From the IMG/VR virus record IMGVR_UViG_3300032288_001144, positions 1 through 24,897 of that record: 24,897 bases of DNA, one strand, 5' to 3'. Source of the DNA: a virus. The notes under the pieces were generated by a model that made no database searches, had not been told where the DNA came from, and saw nothing but the letters and a program-made list of their open reading frames with translations. Each line of letters begins with the position of its first letter. Positions within the stretch are counted from its first letter, which is position 1. Positions 14,736-21,159 of the stretch are shown here, one piece after another. The position numbers and the translations under genes are program-made.

Positions 14736-15061
14736 TTGTACAACTTGCTTTCCCACTGGCACACCGAGTTGATGTGCGTATGTTTAGTGGTCGGTTCGAC
14801 CATGCCAATCTTTTCGATCCACCCCAGCTTACGCAGGGCCGAGAGCATAGAGCCCCAGACGTTGTGGTGGTGCGGATCAGCCATCCCCTGCGACCGGCAG
14901 AAGGCACAGAGATGGCCACCTTCTATGTATCGGTGCCTTGCCAAGTAGTTTGCCGCGTTGTGGTAGTACTGCTTCTTCCACTCATCGTCGGCATTCGTGT
15001 ACGCGCGCTCGATCTCTTTCTTGATGAACGCATGCCTATCTTCGGCAGTCTCCAGCGTCAT
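14732..15061 (-). CDS. Winged-helix phage protein
   Basis: 109 residues from the ATG at 15061, which overlaps the polymerase stop codon (ATGA) and has SD GGAGA. The N-terminal 45 residues are charged and helical. The centre has HLCAFCRSQGMADPHHHNVWG and the C-terminal part reads ALRKLGWIEKIGMV, ending in SVCQWESKLYK. The 'P-H-x-x-N-x-W-G ... L-x-x-G-x-I ... W-x-S-x-L' pattern, as I recall it, recurs in small phage proteins with a winged-helix fold, often near replication genes. The CxxC pair (C52, C55) with the nearby His residues could bind a metal. Placement between polymerase and nuclease suggests a replication accessory or DNA-binding role. Not experimentally known to me. Confidence 0.65.
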   Translation of the reverse strand: MTLETAEDRHAFIKKEIERAYTNADDEWKKQYYHNAANYLARHRYIEGGHLCAFCRSQGMADPHHHNVWGSMLSALRKLGWIEKIGMVEPTTKHTHINSVCQWESKLYK

Positions 15062-16893
15062 TCCGTTTCTCCATAGTTCTTGCCGATACCGGCTTCGCAG
15101 TCCACGGGTAGGCCCTCGGCCCATGCAGGAACCCAGCGCATACACTCCTCGACGTAGGCTTTGCAGGCTTCGGCTTCGGGGTCAGGAACACAGCATACGA
15201 TACTGTCATGGACTGTCAACACAACGCGGTATTTTTGACGGATACGCATCATTTGCTCGCCGATGATAAGCCGCGCGAGGGCTTGCGTGACGTTCTCTAC
15301 CACCTTTCCCCCGTAGATGCGGGTGCGCCCCATGCGGGTTTGGTAGGAATATTCGGTGCCGCCCTTGTCGTTCTCGTCCTCTCGCAGCTCGTCGTAGCGG
15401 ATCAGTAGACCGTTGGGCAGCACGATGCCGGGTTCGTATGTATTGACCCCAAGCACCCCCTCTTTGCCGAAAGGCACAGCGTCGCCCCGCACCATGTAGC
15501 GCAGAGTGGTGCCAGCCTGCCTCCACATGGTTGAGATCATGTCGTTGGTGTCGCGGTAGATCGAGATGATCTTAATCGCCTCAGCCTTCGTGATCTCCAC
15601 GCCCGAGTTCTTGAGCGCCAGCTGGAACTTCTCTCCACCCATGCCGTAACCTGCACCCAGCACCGTGGTCTTACCGACGAACCGCTGGTCCTTGGTTACG
15701 TCACCCTCATCCACGCCGTAGATCGCCGAGGCCATCTTCTTGTAGACGTCACCCTTAGACGCAAATGTCTCTACCACATCGTCCTGCCCAGCCAGCCATG
15801 CCAGCATGCGCGCTTCGATCTGTGACGAGTCGGACTCAACGATGCTGTAGCCCTCGGGTGCCACGATGCACTTCTTGAGCGCCTTGGCGTTGGGCCCCCG
15901 GCTTGGCAGGTTCTGCAGGTTGATCTTGTCATCCCCGCCCCAGCGTCCGGTGTGCGCCGCATAGTATCGCACAGGCACAGGTAGGTTGCCCCGCCCAGCG
16001 ATGTCGATAAACCGCTGCGTGCGTGTCTCCTCAAGCGTAGACTTCACCCCGAGACGGGCAGCAGCCAGCGCCTGCACCTGTGGGTCATCGTCCTCCAGTA
16101 GGTCTTTCATGCCCTGATCGCTCTTAGCCAGCGCGTAGGTCATCTTGCCCGTGGTGGGGCTGATCTTCATGGGGCACGGCACGCCGAACTTACCGAGTAG
16201 CGTGGCAAACTTCGGGTTCGACATGAGGTCTGCCTTGTCCTCGACCCCAGCGGACTTGAGCAGGTCTTCCTTCATGGCCTGCGTCTTCTGCAGGTGCACC
16301 TCCAGCCGCTCCTTGTCCAACTCCAGCGTCGGCTCAGTGAACATGCGCAGTGTCAGGTCAATGAGCTTGAGTTCGGACTTCGGGAACCCACGAGCCAACA
16401 TCAGGTTAAAAATCTGATAGGTGAGGTCCACGTCGTTCTTGCAGTAGTTGCCGTAGGCCGCGAGTTCTTCTTCGGTGAAGTCGGCACGGCGCTTCCCCTT
16501 GGCATCTAGCACCTCGGTGCCCTTAGCCCCTACCGCATAGTTCTCGGCGAGGGCTTTCAGGCTTGCGCTCTTTTCCACACCGTGAATAGCACGCGCCATG
16601 CAGAGGGTATCGAACAGCACCTTGGGACGTATGTCGAAGCGCCACGAAAGGATCGCCCCGTCAAACATCATATTGTGGGCAAGCACCGCCGAGTTGGCCC
16701 AGTCGTACTGGGCCAAAAACTCTTTGGTACTCTTATGCGACCCGCTGAACCATGTGGTCGGCCCGTCGTTGACCTTCACCCCGATCCCAATGACTTGGAA
16801 CCGGGGGTCACGGATATACTCCTCCGTGGTGATCTTAGACAGGCTGTAGTCCTGCGAGTAGAACGTTTCGAAGTCGAGTGAGATAACGTCCAT
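15058..16893 (-). CDS. polA: Family A DNA polymerase with 3'-5' exonuclease domain (Leu762-type)
   Basis: 611 residues, the size of phage family A polymerases lacking the 5'-3' exonuclease domain. The proofreading domain shows DFET (D7, E9), NMMFDGA (D78) and YCKNDVD (Y150, D154). The polymerase domain shows motif A VESDSSQIEAR (catalytic D355), motif B K408-TTVLGAGYG and motif C TVHDS (H562, D563). Counting from the motif B lysine, the residue matching E. coli Phe762 is Leu412. In viral ecology, Leu at this site has been linked to slower or temperate replication; Phe and Tyr to lytic phages. It is the main replicative polymerase candidate, expected to act with the AEP-DUF927 primase-helicase. 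The start follows the OB-fold gene by 3 nt, with GGGAG further upstream. Confidence 0.96.
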   Translation of the reverse strand: MDVISLDFETFYSQDYSLSKITTEEYIRDPRFQVIGIGVKVNDGPTTWFSGSHKSTKEFLAQYDWANSAVLAHNMMFDGAILSWRFDIRPKVLFDTLCMARAIHGVEKSASLKALAENYAVGAKGTEVLDAKGKRRADFTEEELAAYGNYCKNDVDLTYQIFNLMLARGFPKSELKLIDLTLRMFTEPTLELDKERLEVHLQKTQAMKEDLLKSAGVEDKADLMSNPKFATLLGKFGVPCPMKISPTTGKMTYALAKSDQGMKDLLEDDDPQVQALAAARLGVKSTLEETRTQRFIDIAGRGNLPVPVRYYAAHTGRWGGDDKINLQNLPSRGPNAKALKKCIVAPEGYSIVESDSSQIEARMLAWLAGQDDVVETFASKGDVYKKMASAIYGVDEGDVTKDQRFVGKTTVLGAGYGMGGEKFQLALKNSGVEITKAEAIKIISIYRDTNDMISTMWRQAGTTLRYMVRGDAVPFGKEGVLGVNTYEPGIVLPNGLLIRYDELREDENDKGGTEYSYQTRMGRTRIYGGKVVENVTQALARLIIGEQMMRIRQKYRVVLTVHDSIVCCVPDPEAEACKAYVEECMRWVPAWAEGLPVDCEAGIGKNYGETE

Positions 16894-16896
16894 AAG

Positions 16897-17508
16897 TCAT
16901 TCGTCTCCCAGCGGGGTGTCGAGGTGGTCGTAGAACACGTCCACGTTCTTGGCAAAGTAGACCGCGCTTGCCCGGTCCTGCTCGCCCTTGGCATAGACCT
17001 TAACACAGGCGACATCGCCGTTCTTGTGCAGAGTGGTGAGGCGACCACCGACCTTCTGCAGGAGCTCCGGCAGGGCCGAGAGCGAGGGGCTCTGGCGCAC
17101 GATGGCATGGGTCAGCTCGTTAACAGTCCACGGGCGGGCGTCAGCCATAAGCAGGTCCATGGTCCCAACGAAGTCGGTAGGAATCGCAGCGGCGGGCGCT
17201 GCATACACTGGGGTGGCGTTAGGCACTTGACTAACAATGTCGGTGATGCGGGATACCAACTCCACACGAATTGCACGCCAGCGAGAGGTGAAGTGTGCGG
17301 TCTCCGGCTTCGCATAGTTGTCAACGGCGTAGGCCACAACGCTATCTCCGATATCCAACCCGAGCTGATCGACGTCACGTGCAGTGATGAAAACCTGCTC
17401 GTCGTCAGGCGTGATGGCAAAACCGATACCAGTTTTCGCCTTGTAGTTAAACGTACCCTCAATGCGCTTGAGGTCGGTCGGTTTGAAGTAGTTCAGGGTC
17501 ATGGTCAT
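16897..17508 (-). CDS. OB-fold/winged-helix two-domain nucleic-acid-binding protein
   Basis: 203 residues. Residues about 15-65 (RIEGTFNYKAKTGIGFAITP, VFITARDV, LDIGDSVVAY) resemble a cold-shock/OB-fold: a 'G-x-x-x-x-x-x-x-G-x-GF' start, a 'VFI' strand and 'GD-x-V'. A low-complexity Ala/Pro linker (about 90-112) leads to a winged-helix-like C-terminal region (WTVNELTHAIV; ALPELLQKVGGRLTTLHKNGDV). It is placed immediately before the DNA polymerase, so a ssDNA- or RNA-binding accessory role is likely by context. The start overlaps the upstream stop (ATGA) with SD AAGGAC. The linker codons for V92-N97 contain palindrome copy 3 (17218-17235), where the amino-acid sequence is presumably tolerant. 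No catalytic motif is seen. Confidence 0.65.
   Translation of the reverse strand: MTMTLNYFKPTDLKRIEGTFNYKAKTGIGFAITPDDEQVFITARDVDQLGLDIGDSVVAYAVDNYAKPETAHFTSRWRAIRVELVSRITDIVSQVPNATPVYAAPAAAIPTDFVGTMDLLMADARPWTVNELTHAIVRQSPSLSALPELLQKVGGRLTTLHKNGDVACVKVYAKGEQDRASAVYFAKNVDVFYDHLDTPLGDE
17218..17235. repeat. Dispersed palindrome GTTAG-N8-CTAAC, copy 3
   Basis: GTTAGGCACTTGACTAAC, intragenic, in the interdomain linker of the OB-fold/winged-helix gene. Same arms and 8-nt spacing as the other copies. Confidence 0.7.
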
Positions 17509-18023
17509 TTGTCCTTTTCCATTTCGATTTCGAAGTCAATTTCACGACACTCACCAGCAATGGCTGAGTAGGCCGCAGCGTCAGTGTAGTTGTCCGGGTG
17601 GTAGCCCGGTTGCGCGGAACGCGCGATCTTCTGCAGCACGTTCATCCATGCCACAGCCTCAGCGTCGAGTTGTGCCCCGTTGCGGATAGCCAGATAGGCG
17701 TCCCACAGTAGAGCACAGTCCGACAGGTTGCGATGCGGGGGTCCGTATGCCTTGTTCCGATCCCCCGCCGTCAGTTTGATTGCAGTCTCCAAGGTCTGCA
17801 CCCGGGTCGGCGTAACTTCACGGGGCTGGTTCATCTCGTCAGCCCGCAGCTCTTTGCGCAGCTCCTTCTCGAACACCTCTCTCGGGGTGCCGATCCGGTC
17901 GATGCAGCGTTGGGCAAATTCCACCGACGAACTGCAGTTGATGGCCACTTCCAGTGCGGACGCGGTCTTGTTCTTTAGCAGGTATTCCCAGACTGCCTGC
18001 TCTTCGTCACTCATATCAGACAT
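17505..18023 (-). CDS. DUF6378-like phage protein with N-terminal helical extension
   Basis: 172 residues. The C-terminal half (about 78-165) has the layout I associate with DUF6378: GDRNKAYGPPHRNLSDCALL, then DAYL, then AVAWMNVLQKIARSA and HPDNYTDAAAYSAIAGE. That is an all-alpha 'R-x-x-x-YG-x-P-x-x-N ... K-x-x-R ... D-N-x-x-D-x-x-x-Y' pattern that recalls MazG-type all-alpha folds, but the acidic metal-binding signature of active MazG is not obvious. The N-terminal 60 residues (AVWEYLLKNKTASALEVAINC...) look like an HTH-type domain. The biochemical role is unknown; a nucleotide-pool function is only a guess from fold resemblance. The start at 18023 is favoured by SD AAGGAGAGAGG and overlaps the upstream gene by 8 nt. 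Confidence 0.7.
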   Translation of the reverse strand: MSDMSDEEQAVWEYLLKNKTASALEVAINCSSSVEFAQRCIDRIGTPREVFEKELRKELRADEMNQPREVTPTRVQTLETAIKLTAGDRNKAYGPPHRNLSDCALLWDAYLAIRNGAQLDAEAVAWMNVLQKIARSAQPGYHPDNYTDAAAYSAIAGECREIDFEIEMEKDK

Positions 18024-18309
18024 TACCTCTCTCCTTCATCTTTGCGAGTGCTCTTTCTACTGCGGCGGGACTGCACGACCAGATCGCCGGGGTTCTCTTA
18101 TCGCTGCCCTGATCCTCGAGTTTGGGCTTCGTCTTGGACGGCACCGTGGGTGAGAACTTGTGTAGGGGTAGGGCGATCCCGAAGCGCTCACACGCAGCGT
18201 CAATTGACTTCCGGTGCATCCCATAGTGGGCCGCGGTCAACGATACGCTCCACCCCTTATCCCGCGCCGCGATGAGCATGTCGCGCGTGAGAAACTTTCT
18301 ACCAGTCAT
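18016..18309 (-). CDS. Small HTH protein
   Basis: 97 residues. The N-terminal half has a helix-turn-helix pattern: LTRDMLIAARDKGWSVSLTA, then HYGMHRKSIDAACERFGIAL, where 'S-L-x-x-A-A-x-x-G-x-x-x-x-x-I' fits the scanning and recognition helices of a small HTH domain. The C-terminal half is a basic, Pro/Ser-rich linker and a final helix (SPAAVERALAKMKERG). Probably DNA-binding, perhaps a regulator or terminase-small-subunit-like HTH; no partner terminase is seen here. SD GAGGAC precedes the ATG. It overlaps the 59-residue gene upstream by 11 nt and the DUF6378-like gene downstream by 8 nt. Confidence 0.65.
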   Translation of the reverse strand: MTGRKFLTRDMLIAARDKGWSVSLTAAHYGMHRKSIDAACERFGIALPLHKFSPTVPSKTKPKLEDQGSDKRTPAIWSCSPAAVERALAKMKERGNV

Positions 18310-18478
18310 GTCTGTCCTCTGCTTCCAGTTTGATTCTGTTGATGTCCGGCAGATTCTGCCGGGCCATGTATTCTATTAGGTCCAACTGCTCCTGCGTCAC
18401 CCACCACGCAGGGAGCTTGACGTATCCAGCCAGCCTCAATGCTCTCGCTCCGGGGCTGTTGGACGGGTCACGGGGCAT
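18299..18478 (-). CDS. 59-residue hypothetical protein
   Basis: A short frame, ATG at 18478 to TAG at 18301-18299. The protein has LAGYVKLPAWWVTQEQLDLI in the middle, followed by EYMARQNLPDINRIK and an acidic/His end EDRHDW. The WW-V-T-x-E-Q-L-x-L-I pattern and amphipathic helix look like a real folded small phage protein, and I recall similar short proteins in other phages. It fits exactly into the chain of overlapping genes: its start lies 11 nt inside the end of the preceding frame, and its stop lies 11 nt inside the next gene. SD is weak (ACGAAG), so coupling to the upstream gene is likely. Function unknown. Confidence 0.6.
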   Translation of the reverse strand: MPRDPSNSPGARALRLAGYVKLPAWWVTQEQLDLIEYMARQNLPDINRIKLEAEDRHDW

Positions 18479-18647
18479 CTTCGTGATCCATCATTAGTTC
18501 ATGCTGCACAATGGCCAGCACACCCATGGCAGCGGCCAGCGTCAGCCGCCCACTGTATTCGTAGATCACCTCTTTGATGCGATCTGCCATCTCGCCCGTC
18601 ACGTCCTCGGCCCTCTGGCCTGCGCCCGGTATGACTTTCAGGGTCAT
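18468..18647 (-). CDS. 59-residue hypothetical helical protein
   Basis: ATG at 18647, TGA at 18470-18468. The ATG overlaps the zinc-ribbon gene's stop as ATGA and has a strong SD (GGGGAAGGAACC just upstream). The protein starts MTLKVIPGAGQRAED, followed by amphipathic helices (MADRIKEVIYEYSGRLTLAA; MGVLAIVQHELM) and an acidic end. It has no known motif. The central helix is moderately hydrophobic but too short and charged to call a membrane segment. Its spacing, SD and coupled overlaps on both sides are the main evidence that it is translated. Confidence 0.6.
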   Translation of the reverse strand: MTLKVIPGAGQRAEDVTGEMADRIKEVIYEYSGRLTLAAAMGVLAIVQHELMMDHEDAP

Positions 18648-18928
18648 GGTTCCTTCCCCTCAATAAGATCAACGATACGCTGGGCCAAGAATCCGATCTT
18701 GAGGTTCGTGCCAGTCACCCGGTGGGCGATGGCGTGTAGGGCCTCCTCGGTGAGTTCAAAGGTCGTTGACCTTCCGCCGCAGGACAGGCAGTCACGGCGT
18801 CTCCTGACCGCATGGGCTGCGACACCAAACTCCTCCATGTGGATCGGCCTGCTGTCAGCCGTCCCGGCCAGACTTTTCTCACCGCACAGAGGGCAGATGA
18901 GGTGGTTGATTTTCAGTGCTCCGCTCAT
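18644..18928 (-). CDS. Stand-alone NrdR-type zinc-ribbon protein
   Basis: 94 residues. ICPLCGEKSLAGTADSRP, then HAVRRRRDCLSCGGRSTTFE, reproduces the N-terminal zinc ribbon of the NrdR repressor: two CxxC knuckles (C12/C15 and C47/C50), a 'DSR' turn, an Arg-rich stretch (42-45) and 'C-x-x-CG-x-R-x-T-T-F-E'. The ATP-cone that senses nucleotides in bacterial NrdR is missing; instead there is a short helical tail (EEALHAIAHRVTG...IVDLIEGKEP). It probably binds nucleic acid through the ribbon. It could mimic or interfere with host NrdR at ribonucleotide reductase promoters, or serve as a phage regulator. No nrd genes are visible here. The start is ATGA-coupled to the preceding gene. Confidence 0.75.
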   Translation of the reverse strand: MSGALKINHLICPLCGEKSLAGTADSRPIHMEEFGVAAHAVRRRRDCLSCGGRSTTFELTEEALHAIAHRVTGTNLKIGFLAQRIVDLIEGKEP

Positions 18929-19164
18929 GGCTTCCTCCCCGTCAGCGCCACCACATCTTCTTTGTGGAAGGTGATGTAGCAGTGGTGGTCCTTCCCGATC
19001 CCCAGCAGAACCTCATACTCATGAGGTGTGCGTCCGGTCGGTGCGTCCACGATCCCGTTGCGGCGGATCAGCTCCCGCAACAAGTCCTCGTCGCTGAGTT
19101 TCGCCATAACTTGTGCGATGCTTACGGCCTCCCGCATGGCGTCGATGATCTTCTTTCCGCTCAT
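18925..19164 (-). CDS. Small hypothetical protein
   Basis: 79 residues from the ATG at 19164, which overlaps the upstream stop (ATGA) and has the best SD in the block, GGAAGGAGAAGAA. The frame is open upstream but that part is a shadow. The N-terminal half is helical (KKIIDAMREAVSIAQVMAKL, DEDLLRELIRRNG). The C-terminal half looks beta-rich (YEVLLGIGKDHHCYITFHKEDVVAL). No motif is recognised. It overlaps the NrdR-like gene by 4 nt. Confidence 0.65.
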   Translation of the reverse strand: MSGKKIIDAMREAVSIAQVMAKLSDEDLLRELIRRNGIVDAPTGRTPHEYEVLLGIGKDHHCYITFHKEDVVALTGRKP

Positions 19165-19424
19165 TTCTTCTCCTTCCTGTGCAGTGCCGTGACCTGAGCC
19201 AGACCCGCTTTGTTTGGATGACGATGCACCCACGATCCAGTGTTGGGGTCGAACTCCTCACGGAAGAACTTATCCGTCACCGGGTTACCTGTCTGCACTT
19301 GGGGGTTGATCGACAAACACAGGGCGTCGAACTCTGCATCTGTCAGGATCGGATCGTTCTCGACCTCGTAGGCATATGCCGCCGCTGCCACACGTATTCG
19401 GTTCCTTATCTCGGGGTCTATCAT
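19161..19424 (-). CDS. Small phage protein with DNA-ligase domain-Ia-like segment
   Basis: 87 residues. The N-terminus reads RIRVAAAAYAYEVENDPILT followed by DAEFDALC. The 'Y-x-Y-x-V-x-x-x-P-x-L-(S/T)-D-A-E-(F/Y)-D-x-L' pattern matches the small Ia helix-turn of NAD-dependent DNA ligases, but no adenylation domain follows. The rest (INPQVQTGNPVTDKFFREEF, DPNTGSWVHRHPN) is typical of a phage protein I remember as widespread and uncharacterised. It could be an NMN-binding-like or protein-interaction module; I cannot assign an activity. SD GGAG lies 8 nt before the ATG, and the start is ATGA-coupled to the coiled-coil gene upstream. Confidence 0.65.
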   Translation of the reverse strand: MIDPEIRNRIRVAAAAYAYEVENDPILTDAEFDALCLSINPQVQTGNPVTDKFFREEFDPNTGSWVHRHPNKAGLAQVTALHRKEKK

Positions 19425-19867
19425 CCCTCCTGCTCCTCGCCCTTCTCTCCCTCAATCTCGGCCAGCGTGGTGCGGGCAATAAGGCTGTCATCAGCTTCCC
19501 ACGGCATTGCCTCAACAGCGTAATACCGCAGCGCCTCCACCGCCTTCGCCAGCTTGGCCTCAAGATCACGGACAGCCTGCGTCCCGATCCTGTCACACTC
19601 GGCATAGGCGTCCCGGTATTTCTCGCAGGTTGCCAGCTTGTCGTTAGCCTCGCTCAGCGCAACGTGCATCTCACTGTAGGTGTTGTTTGCATCGGCCAAC
19701 TTGAAGGCATAGTCATCCCGCTCCTTCTCCGCCTCAGCAATCCCGTTCTCCATCACAACCTGCGCCATGCGGCAGATGTTGAGTTGCTCGGTCAGGGCTT
19801 CGATGCGGTCGGCGGCTTCGTCCCACTTCTCGTAACGCAGCGCGTTGCACAGTACTTCGTCATTCAT
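19421..19867 (-). CDS. Coiled-coil hypothetical protein
   Basis: 148 residues, almost all predicted helix with long heptad-like stretches (WDEAADRIEALTEQLNICRM; AEAEKERDDYAFKLADANNT; VRDLEAKLAKAVEALRYYAV) and an acidic C-terminus (EIEGEKGEEQEG). This composition resembles Ead/Ea22-type early phage proteins, but without a diagnostic motif. Probably a scaffold or protein-binding factor. Its start is ATGA-coupled to the small gene upstream and its stop is coupled to the ligase-Ia-like gene. Three Cys residues are scattered and do not form a knuckle. Confidence 0.65.
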   Translation of the reverse strand: MNDEVLCNALRYEKWDEAADRIEALTEQLNICRMAQVVMENGIAEAEKERDDYAFKLADANNTYSEMHVALSEANDKLATCEKYRDAYAECDRIGTQAVRDLEAKLAKAVEALRYYAVEAMPWEADDSLIARTTLAEIEGEKGEEQEG

Positions 19868-20052
19868 GGCAGCATCTCCACTTCAACGGGCATGGGGGTG
19901 CACTCCATGCTGTAGTCATAGTCGAGGGCATCGCCCACGGGCACCATCGCCTGCCTGCAGGCTTCCTCGGTTAGGAACGGGATGCCATAGCTGGAACCGT
20001 CGATAGGCCCGCCGTGCATCGTGATCCATAGGATCGTCAGGTATGTGGTCAT
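19864..20052 (-). CDS. Small hypothetical protein with hydrophobic N-terminus
   Basis: 62 residues from the ATG at 20052, which overlaps the upstream gene's stop (ATGA) and has SD GGAGAT. The first 12 residues (MTTYLTILWITM) are hydrophobic, but the segment is short and followed by HGGPIDGSSYGIPF, so a cytosolic beta strand is as likely as a membrane anchor. The remainder is acidic with two Cys. No family recognised. Confidence 0.55.
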   Translation of the reverse strand: MTTYLTILWITMHGGPIDGSSYGIPFLTEEACRQAMVPVGDALDYDYSMECTPMPVEVEMLP

Positions 20053-20468
20053 TCCGGTATCTCCTCTCCATTGAACCAACGCGTTGCGGCCTCCTCGTCA
20101 AAGACAGCGACAGCATCACGCAGTTCCGCTAGGGCCTTCTTCCCGACATTCGGGTACATCCTGAACTTCGAGTGCGGGTGGGCTCTCAGGAAGTCTCTTA
20201 TCTTAACCGACCTCCAGTCTGGCCACGCCTCATTGGCGATTGCATTCTCCACGCGAGTTGACAGCACGAGGCACCCGAGGGTGTCTTTCGGCGCTGCATT
20301 CACGGCACCCATGTATTCAAGCACACGGTTCCCCTTGCTCACGATCTGCCGCACCCGCTCCCGGGTTATGTTGTTCTCATCAGCGACGGACTTGAGCGTC
20401 CTCTTGTCCCTCACCCGCGCACAGTAGATGATCCAGTTTCTGTCAGTCATCCTGTTGTGGGTAATCAT
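20049..20468 (-). CDS. Putative transcription factor: sigma region-4-like HTH joined to RNA polymerase alpha-CTD-like domain
   Basis: 139 residues. Residues 21-50 (DKRTLKSVADENNITRERVR, QIVSKGNRVL) match the sigma-70 region 4.2 helix-turn-helix, including the hallmark 'I-T-R-E-R-V-R-Q-I' recognition helix. Residues about 64-123 (LGCLVLSTRVENAIANE ... IRDFLRAH ... YPNVGKKALAELRDAV) match the RNA polymerase alpha C-terminal domain, with its 'L-S-x-R-x-x-N' first helix and 'P-N-x-G-K-K-(S/A)-L-x-E-(I/L)' helix-hairpin-helix. Both parts normally contact promoter DNA or RNA polymerase, so the protein is a strong candidate for redirecting host transcription. ATG at 20468 has SD GGAGGG at 6 nt. There is no region-2 domain, so it is not a complete sigma factor. 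Domain calls are by motif; function is inference. Confidence 0.75.
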   Translation of the reverse strand: MITHNRMTDRNWIIYCARVRDKRTLKSVADENNITRERVRQIVSKGNRVLEYMGAVNAAPKDTLGCLVLSTRVENAIANEAWPDWRSVKIRDFLRAHPHSKFRMYPNVGKKALAELRDAVAVFDEEAATRWFNGEEIPE

Positions 20469-20469
20469 G

Positions 20470-20661
20470 CTAGTCCCTCCATGTCCCCATAAGCCTCGAG
20501 TTCAGAGCGACCACCTCGGTCAGCCTTGCGAAGCGCCAGCGGCCCCACTTCCACCACCCCGGCGCTTTGTCAGGCACGGCGCGGCGGACCATAACCACGG
20601 GCAGGAAGCCAAACTTCATGTGGATGGCGCACTGCTGGGCGTTGCTTGTCAGCTCTTTCAT
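20470..20661 (-). CDS. Small basic hypothetical protein
   Basis: 63 residues from the ATG at 20661, overlapping the upstream stop (ATGA). It is basic and Trp-rich: FGFLPVVMVRRAVPDKAPGW and WKWGRWRFARLTEVV. The single Cys and the Trp/Arg cluster suggest a compact beta-rich fold or a nucleic-acid-binding patch, but I recognise no family. Its stop (TAG) lies one base before the ATG of the sigma4/alpha-CTD-like gene. Confidence 0.6.
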   Translation of the reverse strand: MKELTSNAQQCAIHMKFGFLPVVMVRRAVPDKAPGWWKWGRWRFARLTEVVALNSRLMGTWRD

Positions 20662-20876
20662 TTCCGCCCCCGTTCCCACGCCATGCGCGACAGTCGGTTG
20701 GCCAGTGCGTCGATGTCCTCGACGCTGATCTGACGGTTGGTGATGATGGCCCAGTAGACCAAGTCCATGAACCGCTTAGGTGGCAGCACGGATGCTGCGT
20801 TGCTGATCCCCAGTGCCGCCTCGGAGTAGATGTCACGGTTCGGCATGGGCTCGGCGCGTTTAGCTTTCCAGAACAT
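20658..20876 (-). CDS. Small hypothetical helical protein
   Basis: 72 residues, starting MFWKAKRAEPMPNRDIYSEA, then helical (NAASVLPPKRFMDLVYWAII; VEDIDALANRLSRMAWERG). A shorter form from the Met at codon 11 is possible. The frame overlaps the VRR-NUC gene by 17 nt and is ATGA-coupled to the next gene. No domain is recognised; weak SD (AGGG). Confidence 0.55.
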   Translation of the reverse strand: MFWKAKRAEPMPNRDIYSEAALGISNAASVLPPKRFMDLVYWAIITNRQISVEDIDALANRLSRMAWERGRK

Positions 20877-21159
20877 TTTCGATCATCCCTTTCAATTCAT
20901 TCACGTTGGTTTCGTCGATGACGAGAGCGATGCCGCCCTGCGCCGCGATATTGTCTAGGTTCATCTTCTGCAGTGCCGTCGGCTTGTTGCCATTGGCCTT
21001 GCACTCGATGCCGATGAACCGCCCCCTGAGACAGGCGACGATGTCAGGAACACCCGATGCACCGTAGCCGCCCGTCACTGGGTAGAAGTAGTAGGCACCC
21101 AGCGTTTTCAGCTGGGCGACCACCTTGGCTTTGACCTTCTTCTCCGGGGTGTCGGCCAT
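20860..21159 (-). CDS. VRR-NUC domain nuclease
   Basis: 99 residues, the whole length of a stand-alone VRR-NUC domain. Visible motifs: GGYGASGVPDIVACLRGRF with the catalytic PD, then IGIECKA (the ExK of the PD-(D/E)XK fold), then KPTALQKMNLDNIAAQGGIA, the conserved 'T-x-x-Q ... I-x-x-x-GG' helix of this family. Such single-domain phage enzymes are structure-selective nucleases, in some cases acting on Holliday junctions or flaps. Likely a DNA-repair, recombination or genome-processing nuclease. The stop/start junction with the upstream gene is TGATG (1-nt overlap). Confident on family; substrate unknown. Confidence 0.88.
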   Translation of the reverse strand: MADTPEKKVKAKVVAQLKTLGAYYFYPVTGGYGASGVPDIVACLRGRFIGIECKANGNKPTALQKMNLDNIAAQGGIALVIDETNVNELKGMIENVLES

